A model generated the notes under the pieces. It worked only from the letters and a program-made list of their open reading frames with translations. It made no database searches and was not told where the DNA came from. Of a DNA stretch of 64,000 nucleotides, positions 59,132-64,000 are shown one piece after another. The translations under genes and the position numbers were made by a program. The first letter of the stretch is position 1. Every line of letters starts with the position of its first letter. Origin of the DNA: Kineosporia aurantiaca JCM 3230 (GTDB taxonomy: Bacteria; Actinomycetota; Actinomycetes; Actinomycetales; Kineosporiaceae); the NCBI GenBank assembly GCA_000719025.1, contig JODP01000019.1, forward strand, positions 55,932 through 119,931, given 5' to 3'.

Positions 59132-61387
59132 CTAGGCGGAGGTCCGGCCCGCGGGCTGGGCCTCCGCCTGGGCCCGCTCGGCCAGCCAGGCGTCCAGGGC
59201 GGGGGCGCCCACCGGCCGGGAGATGAAATACCCCTGGGCCAGGTCGCATCCGTTCTCGGTGAGCGCGGTCAGCGTCGCCTCGTCCTCCACCCCCTCGGCG
59301 ATCATGGTCAGGCCGAGGCTGTGGGCCAGCTCGACGGTGGAGAAGACCAGGGCGGCGGCCCGCGGGTCCTCGGCCATCGGGAACACGAAGGAACGGTCCA
59401 GCTTCAGGTCGTCCACCGGCAGCTCGCGCAGGTAGGCCAGCGAGCTGTAGCCGGTCCCGAAATCGTCCACCGCGATCCGGATCCCGAGATCCCGCAGGCG
59501 GGCCAGGATGTGCCGGGTGCGGTCCCGGTCGGCCATCAGGAACTCCTCGGTGACCTCGATCTCCAGCACCTCCGGAGGCAGCCCCCGGGCCGCCAGCATC
59601 CGGGCGATCTCCTGCGGCAGCTCGGCGTCCACCAGTGAACTCGCGGAAAGGTTCACCGCGATCGCCAGCGGGTGGTCGCCGGCCCGCCAGAGCACGGCCT
59701 GGTCCAGTGCCTCCTCCAGAACGGACTGGCTGAGCCGGCGCATCATGCCGGCGTCCTCGGCCAGGCTGAGAAAGGCGTCGGGGTAGAGCAGACCGCGCTG
59801 CGGATGCATCCAGCGGACCAGGGCCTCCACCGAATTTACCTCGCCCGTGCGCAGATTCAGCTTGGGCTGGTAGTGCAGCAGCAGCTGACCCTGGTCCAGG
59901 GCGGTGTGCAGCTCCTGCAGCAGCCGCAGGCGCATCGGCCCGGAGTCGTCGCTCTCGCCGGAGTACAGCTGATGCCCCCGGCGCGCCTGCTTGGCCTGGT
60001 ACATCGCGATGTCGGCGCGGCGCAGCAGCAGGCTGAGAGTGGTGCCGTGCTCCGGGGCGAGGACCAGGCCGATGCTGGCGTCGGTGCGCACCGCGATGCC
60101 CTCCAGCATGCAGGGCCGGGCGATCTCGGCCCGCAGATCGGTCGCCAGGTGCTCGGCGGCCGCCGCGTCCACGTCGTCGACCAGCATCGCGAACTCGTCC
60201 CCGCCGAGCCGGGCCAGCCGGTGGCCGGGCGGTGCGGCCGCGCTCAGCCGCCGGCTGATCTCGACCAGGAGCTGATCGCCGACCTGGTGCCCGAGGCTGT
60301 CGTTGACCTCCTTGAACCGGTCCAGGTCGAGCAGCAGCAGGGCGCAGGGCCGGGCGGCCAGCTGGCGCAGGCGGACCTCGGCGTCGGCATAGAAGGCCCG
60401 GCGATTGGCCAGGCCGGTCAGGTCGTCGGTGGTGGCCTGGCGGCGCAGATCGGCCAGTCGGCGCAATTGCCGGAACGCGTATCCGGTACGGACGCCCGCG
60501 GCCAGCTGGGTGAGGACGGCCAGGGTCAGGGCGAGCCGGGAGACGCGCTGGCTGTCGGCGTTGAGCGCGGCCACTACCAGCACCCCGAGCCCGGCCACGG
60601 TGGCCAGCCCGGGCAGGAACAGCGCCGGGTCGTGCTGCTCGGCCTCGGGCGCTGGGCGGGGCCGGGCCGTCGTCCAGGTCGCCATCAGCGCGATCCCCAG
60701 GCACCAGAGGGCGTCGGTCACCCCACCCACGACGTAGGAATCGGTGATCAGGGAGAGCGCGGAGATGACGTCGATGACGATGAACGCGGCCAGCCCGGCC
60801 AGCAGGAGCACCCAGTACGGTCGCAGCCGCCGGCCCTGGACAGCCATCACCCCGACCACCAGGGCGGCCAGGAACAGGTCGCAGAGCGGGTAGAACAGGG
60901 CGACGCTGGCGCCCAGGGGATTGCCCGAGGCGTGGACCAGCACGCTGTCCAGCACCACGGCCAGCACCGCGCCGGAACCGAGCACGCCGAGCACGCTGTC
61001 CATCCAGACGTCCGGTCCGGAGCGGTGGTCGATCTCCCGGTGGGCGGCCAGACCCAGGGCGACGACGGCGATGGGGTAGAAGGCGGCGAAGCCGTAGTCC
61101 GGCGGCCCGGGGAAGTCGTAGACCACCCCACGGTCGTAGAGCACCAGGTAGAGCACGTTGCTGAGGGAGAAGACGGTCAGCCCGGCGGCCATCGCCCCGA
61201 TCTCGGGCCGCCGCCGGCCCGCCCCGCGCAGGTTGCTCCAGGCCAGGGCGGCCGCCACCACCTGGGTGCTGCCGCCGATCAGGCCGTCCAGCACCAGGCT
61301 GAAGTGGTCGCTGTCGGTGCGCAGGCCGAGGCCGCCCGCGTACAGCGCGAGCAGCCCCCAGGTCAGCATCAGCAGCAGGCGGTTCAT
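59132..61387 (-). CDS. membrane GGDEF-EAL cyclic-di-GMP protein
   Basis: A 751-aa protein. Eight hydrophobic helices (about residues 5-300) form a membrane sensor. The GGDEF domain keeps RLGGDEFAMLV, so diguanylate cyclase activity is possible. The EAL domain keeps EALVRW, NLSASSL, EVTEEFL and DDFGTGYSSLAYL, including the metal residues, so phosphodiesterase activity is also possible. Bifunctional control of c-di-GMP is the simplest reading. It converges with the GH16 gene with a 3-bp gap. Confidence 0.92.
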   Translation of the reverse strand: MNRLLLMLTWGLLALYAGGLGLRTDSDHFSLVLDGLIGGSTQVVAAALAWSNLRGAGRRRPEIGAMAAGLTVFSLSNVLYLVLYDRGVVYDFPGPPDYGFAAFYPIAVVALGLAAHREIDHRSGPDVWMDSVLGVLGSGAVLAVVLDSVLVHASGNPLGASVALFYPLCDLFLAALVVGVMAVQGRRLRPYWVLLLAGLAAFIVIDVISALSLITDSYVVGGVTDALWCLGIALMATWTTARPRPAPEAEQHDPALFLPGLATVAGLGVLVVAALNADSQRVSRLALTLAVLTQLAAGVRTGYAFRQLRRLADLRRQATTDDLTGLANRRAFYADAEVRLRQLAARPCALLLLDLDRFKEVNDSLGHQVGDQLLVEISRRLSAAAPPGHRLARLGGDEFAMLVDDVDAAAAEHLATDLRAEIARPCMLEGIAVRTDASIGLVLAPEHGTTLSLLLRRADIAMYQAKQARRGHQLYSGESDDSGPMRLRLLQELHTALDQGQLLLHYQPKLNLRTGEVNSVEALVRWMHPQRGLLYPDAFLSLAEDAGMMRRLSQSVLEEALDQAVLWRAGDHPLAIAVNLSASSLVDAELPQEIARMLAARGLPPEVLEIEVTEEFLMADRDRTRHILARLRDLGIRIAVDDFGTGYSSLAYLRELPVDDLKLDRSFVFPMAEDPRAAALVFSTVELAHSLGLTMIAEGVEDEATLTALTENGCDLAQGYFISRPVGAPALDAWLAERAQAEAQPAGRTSA

Positions 61388-61475
61388 CTCGGAGAGATCA
61401 TCGGAACGCCGGTGGCTGAGCTACAGCTGTGTCCTTCACCACGGGCGCAAGGGTTCCGGCCGGGCCCCGGCTGCC

Positions 61476-61481
61476 TAGGGT
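61476..61481 (+). promoter_or_regulatory. -10 hexamer TAGGGT, leaderless start of hydrolase gene
   Basis: TANNNT element 7 nt before GTG 61489. Confidence 0.45.
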
Positions 61482-61488
61482 GGACGGG

Positions 61489-62361
61489 GTGTCCAGCGAC
61501 CTGAAGATCCCGGCCGGTGACGTCACCCTCGCGGCCGACCATTGGGGCGACCCGGCCGATCCGCCGGTGGTGCTGCTGCACGGCGGCGGCCAGACCCGGC
61601 ACTCCTGGCGTTCCACCGGCCGCGACCTGGCCCGGGCGGGCTGGTACACGGTCTCGGTGGATCTGCGCGGGCACGGCGACAGCGACTGGTCGCCGGACCA
61701 CTTCTACGGCACCGACCGGCTGGCCGGCGACGTCGTCGCGATCACCCGCCACCTCGGCCGGGCCCCGGTCCTGGTCGGCGCCTCGATGGGCGGGATCGCC
61801 GCCCTGGCCGCCCTCGGCCTGCAGCCGGACCTGGCCCTCGGCCTGGTCCTGGTCGATGTCTCGCCGTTCCTGCAGTCGTCCGGCGCGGGCCGGATCCGCG
61901 CCTTCATGACCTCCCGCCCGGAGGGTTTCGCCAGCCTGGAGGAGGTCGCCGACGCGATCTCGGCGTACCTGCCGCACCGGCCCCGCCCGAAGAGTCTGGA
62001 GGGCCTGCGCAAGAACGTGCGGGAACGGGACGGAAGGTTCTTCTGGCACTGGGATCCGGCAGTGATGCGAGCCCCGACCGAGCACGCGGTGCAGCGCGAT
62101 CCGAAGATCGACGCGCTCCGGCTCGGCGCGGCCTCGTCCTCGTTGCGGGTGCCCACCCTTCTGGTGCGCGGGGGCGCTTCGGACGTGCTCAGCCTGGCCG
62201 ACGCCCGGCGCTTCCTGGAGCTGGTGCCGCACGCCGAGTTCTTCGGCGTGGAAGGGGCGCATCACATGGTCGCGGGCGATGACAACGCGGTGTTCGACCG
62301 GGTGCTGGGCAGTTTCCTGGAGCGGCGGGTGCGCAGTCGGCTGGAGCTGTTCTCGGCCTGA
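61489..62361 (+). CDS. alpha/beta hydrolase
   Basis: About 290 aa from GTG 61489, supported by TAGGGT 7 nt upstream; a longer ATG frame exists from 61429. The fold is typical: PPVVLLHGGGQTRHSW (oxyanion hole), VDLRGHGDSD, VGASMGGIAALAA (nucleophile Ser), then Asp in SDVLS and His in EGAHHMVAGD. Similar to haloalkane/epoxide hydrolase-like and lactonase esterases; substrate unknown. Confidence 0.88.
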   Translation: MSSDLKIPAGDVTLAADHWGDPADPPVVLLHGGGQTRHSWRSTGRDLARAGWYTVSVDLRGHGDSDWSPDHFYGTDRLAGDVVAITRHLGRAPVLVGASMGGIAALAALGLQPDLALGLVLVDVSPFLQSSGAGRIRAFMTSRPEGFASLEEVADAISAYLPHRPRPKSLEGLRKNVRERDGRFFWHWDPAVMRAPTEHAVQRDPKIDALRLGAASSSLRVPTLLVRGGASDVLSLADARRFLELVPHAEFFGVEGAHHMVAGDDNAVFDRVLGSFLERRVRSRLELFSA

Positions 62362-62406
62362 TCACGTGCGCTTGCGGGGGCCCGCCGCCTGCGATGAGCT
62401 GCCTGC

Positions 62407-62883
62407 GTGGATGAAACGGGCATTTGGGATTGGATCGGTCTGGTGGTGGAGCTGGTCGGGCTCGCCCTGGTCCTGCCGGCCGGAATCATGCTGTACCGCA
62501 ACTCCATCGGGCTGGCCGAGCGCCGCCGCGCTGCCGGTGTGATCAAGGAGGTGGTGCCGGACCGGGAGGCGCTTCGGCTACTGCAGGATCCCCCGCCCGG
62601 TGCGCTGGAGGACGAGAACCGGCTCCAGGCCCTGCGCATCGTGGCCCTGGGCCTGCGGTCGCGCCGGGCCCTGATCGTGTTCGTCACCGCTCTGTTCATG
62701 TTCCAGATCGGCGCCTCGCTGATCAACCCCAGTCCGTGGCGGCTGTTCCTGATCCCGCTGGTGCTCTTCTACCTGGTCGCCGGGGTGCGGGTCGAGCGTC
62801 GCGCCCGGGTCGGAGCCGCCTTCCTGCGCCGGTACCCAGAGGACGACGGCTACGCGCCGCGGCGCAGAATGAGGCATGGCTGA
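62407..62883 (+). CDS. small membrane protein, function unknown
   Basis: A 158-aa protein from a GTG. An N-terminal helix (LVVELVGLALVLPAGIMLY) is followed by an amphipathic region, then two helices (ALIVFVTALFMFQIGASL, LFLIPLVLFYLVAGVRV) and a basic tail RRRMRHG. No family motif recognised. It overlaps the next gene by 8 bp, so both are cotranslated. Confidence 0.72.
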   Translation: MDETGIWDWIGLVVELVGLALVLPAGIMLYRNSIGLAERRRAAGVIKEVVPDREALRLLQDPPPGALEDENRLQALRIVALGLRSRRALIVFVTALFMFQIGASLINPSPWRLFLIPLVLFYLVAGVRVERRARVGAAFLRRYPEDDGYAPRRRMRHG

Positions 62884-63766
62884 TCTCCTGCGCCCACCGA
62901 CGGACGGCCCCGCGCTCCTCCGTCAGCACCTTGCCTCCGGCTCACTGGTCGTCGCCCTCGGCGCCTACGACGCGCTCAGCGCCCGGATGGCCGAGCAGGC
63001 CGGGGCCCAGGCCGTCTACATGACCGGATTCGGCGTCGCGGCCAGCCGATTGGGCCGCCCGGACGTCGGTCTGCTGGGGCTGAGCGAGATGGCCGAGTCC
63101 GCCCGCGCCATGGCCGAGGTGATCGACGTCCCGCTGATCGCGGACGCGGACACGGGGTACGGCTCGGCGATCAACGTGATCCGCACGGTGCAGACCTACG
63201 GGGCGGCCGGAGTCTCCGCGATCCAGCTGGAGGACCAGCTCTTTCCCAAGCGCTGCGGGCACATGGACGGCAAGACGCTGATCCCGGCCGCGGAGATGGC
63301 CCGCAAGATCGAGGCCGCGGTGGCGGCCCGGCGCAACGACGACCTCGTCATCATCGCCCGCACCGACGCGGTCGCCACCGACGGCTACGACGAGGCGATC
63401 CGCCGGGCCAAGCTCTACGCCGAGGCCGGCGCGGACGTCCTGTTCGTCGAGGCCCCCGGCGATCAGGCCCAGATCGCCGCCATCCCCGGCGACCTACCGG
63501 GCGTCCCTCTGCTGTTCAACTGGGTCGAAGGCGGCAAGACCGCGCCGGTCACCCTGAAATGGCTTGCCGACAGCGGATTCTCGGTCGTCATCCTGCCGAT
63601 CACCGGGCTGCTCGCTGCGGCCTCGGCGCTCCGGCAGACCTACCGTTCGATCGTGGACGGCGTCCCGGCCCACCCCGACCTCGACTTCGCCGGCTTCACC
63701 GACCTGATCGGCCTCGACGAATTCCGCACCCTCGACCACCGCTTCGCCCCTCCCACCCTCTGGTGA
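62876..63766 (+). CDS. isocitrate lyase/PEP mutase superfamily enzyme
   Basis: A 296-aa TIM barrel. LGAYDALSARMAEQAGAQAV, LIADADTGYG (metal-binding Asp) and LEDQLFPKRCGHMDGK (loop with catalytic Cys) match the 2-methylisocitrate lyase / carboxyvinyl-phosphonate mutase / oxaloacetate decarboxylase branch. IIARTDA and FVEAPGD follow. It cleaves or decarboxylates a short dicarboxylate. It overlaps the small membrane protein gene. Its transcript runs into a repeat array whose last two copies form a strong hairpin. Confidence 0.9.
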   Translation: MADLLRPPTDGPALLRQHLASGSLVVALGAYDALSARMAEQAGAQAVYMTGFGVAASRLGRPDVGLLGLSEMAESARAMAEVIDVPLIADADTGYGSAINVIRTVQTYGAAGVSAIQLEDQLFPKRCGHMDGKTLIPAAEMARKIEAAVAARRNDDLVIIARTDAVATDGYDEAIRRAKLYAEAGADVLFVEAPGDQAQIAAIPGDLPGVPLLFNWVEGGKTAPVTLKWLADSGFSVVILPITGLLAAASALRQTYRSIVDGVPAHPDLDFAGFTDLIGLDEFRTLDHRFAPPTLW

Positions 63767-63895
63767 TCATGCACAACCGCCCCCGTGATCATGCACAACT
63801 TCTCTCGTGATCATGGAGAAGTTTCCCCGTGATCATGGAGAAAGTTCCCCGTGATCATGGAGTCGTGCCTTGAGTGAAAAGTCCATGATCACGGG
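63762..63895. repeat. 22-bp TGATCA-centred repeat array, copies 4-9
   Basis: TGATCA cores at 63764, 63786, 63808, 63830, 63852 and 63886: four steps of exactly 22 bp, then one of 34. The first five copies read in the reverse orientation (CGTGATCATG) and the last in the forward orientation (CATGATCACG). It begins at the stop of the ICL-type gene. The unit is the same as at 39097-39162. Confidence 0.85.
63848..63895 (+). terminator. hairpin formed by the last two repeat copies
   Basis: CCCGTGATCATGGA and TCCATGATCACGGG form a perfect 14-bp inverted repeat with a 20-nt loop, formed by oppositely oriented repeat units. It may end the ICL-type transcript. Confidence 0.45.
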
Positions 63896-63913
63896 AGTGT
63901 GGGCGCATGATCC

Positions 63914-64000
63914 TGGGCGCTGGGCGCTGGGCGCTGGGCGCTGGGCGCTGGGCGCTGGGCGCTGGGCGGTGGGCGCTGGGCGGTGGGCGGTGGGCGGTGG
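63914..64000 (+). repeat. 7-bp tandem repeat (GGGCGCT/GGGCGGT)n at the window edge
   Basis: About twelve units of TGGGCGC or TGGGCGG continue to the window edge. The regular G-tracts would allow G-quadruplexes. The array runs off the window, so its true length is unknown. Confidence 0.85.

Overview
This 64 kb window is very GC-rich chromosomal DNA from an actinomycete. The signs are many GTG starts, a DUF7455 protein, MmpL-type and AfsR/SARP and LAL regulators, DesK/NarL-type two-component pairs, an F420-type flavin oxidoreductase and ricin-B (CBM13) glycosidases. The mix would fit a soil lineage such as Kineosporiaceae, but I cannot prove a genus from sequence alone. Genes are tightly packed and no gap exceeds 300 bp. 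I saw no rRNA, tRNA, transposase, phage gene or CRISPR array. Layout from the left: a Tat-exported metallophosphoesterase runs off the edge. A leftward run follows: aldo/keto reductase, F420-type oxidoreductase, GNAT, FtsX-like permease and two ABC ATPases (1138-8048), facing a TetR gene across a triple-palindrome spacer. Next come a GH30 glycosidase, an M1 peptidase, a TetR gene, a VTT membrane protein, a GH26-like glycosidase, an EEP hydrolase and an MmpL/histidine kinase/response regulator operon (16048-20086). From 20.2 to 27.5 kb there are small genes, PnuC and three regulator-target pairs: TetR with a TetX-like monooxygenase, TetR with a lone ketosynthase, and HxlR with an MFS exporter. 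Inverted repeats lie between each divergent pair or beside the start codons. From 27.6 to 31.4 kb one methyltransferase and three glycosyltransferases form a strictly 4-nt-overlapping operon. From 31.4 to 34.0 kb there is an OsmC protein, and then a SigE-type sigma factor whose partner membrane protein carries the same extracellular domain as the secreted protein encoded just upstream. From 34 to 41 kb lie a VOC protein, a cutinase-like lipoprotein, a TetR/SDR pair and an ABC-2 exporter followed by its own kinase/regulator pair. From 41 to 49.7 kb there are a peptide deformylase, a large secreted RCC1-repeat protein broken by an apparent one-base frameshift, a DUF7455 protein, AraC, an enoyl-CoA hydratase-like protein, a phytase-esterase-like secreted protein, a second GH26-like glycosidase and LysR. 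From 49.9 to 57.6 kb is a regulator island: two SARP paralogues lacking the usual C-terminal sensor repeats, a LuxR-type LAL and an AAA ATPase. The right end holds a GH16-CBM13 glycanase, a GGDEF-EAL protein, an alpha/beta hydrolase, a small membrane protein and an ICL/PEP-mutase family enzyme, then repetitive DNA. Cross-cutting points: at least ten genes have a TANNNT hexamer 6-7 nt before the start codon, suggesting leaderless mRNAs. Two distant gaps (39.1 and 63.8 kb) carry the same TGATCA-centred repeat at an exact 22-bp period. Several regulators face palindromes that look like their own operators. The most original candidates are the sigma/duplicated-ectodomain module and the 22-bp TGATCA arrays.
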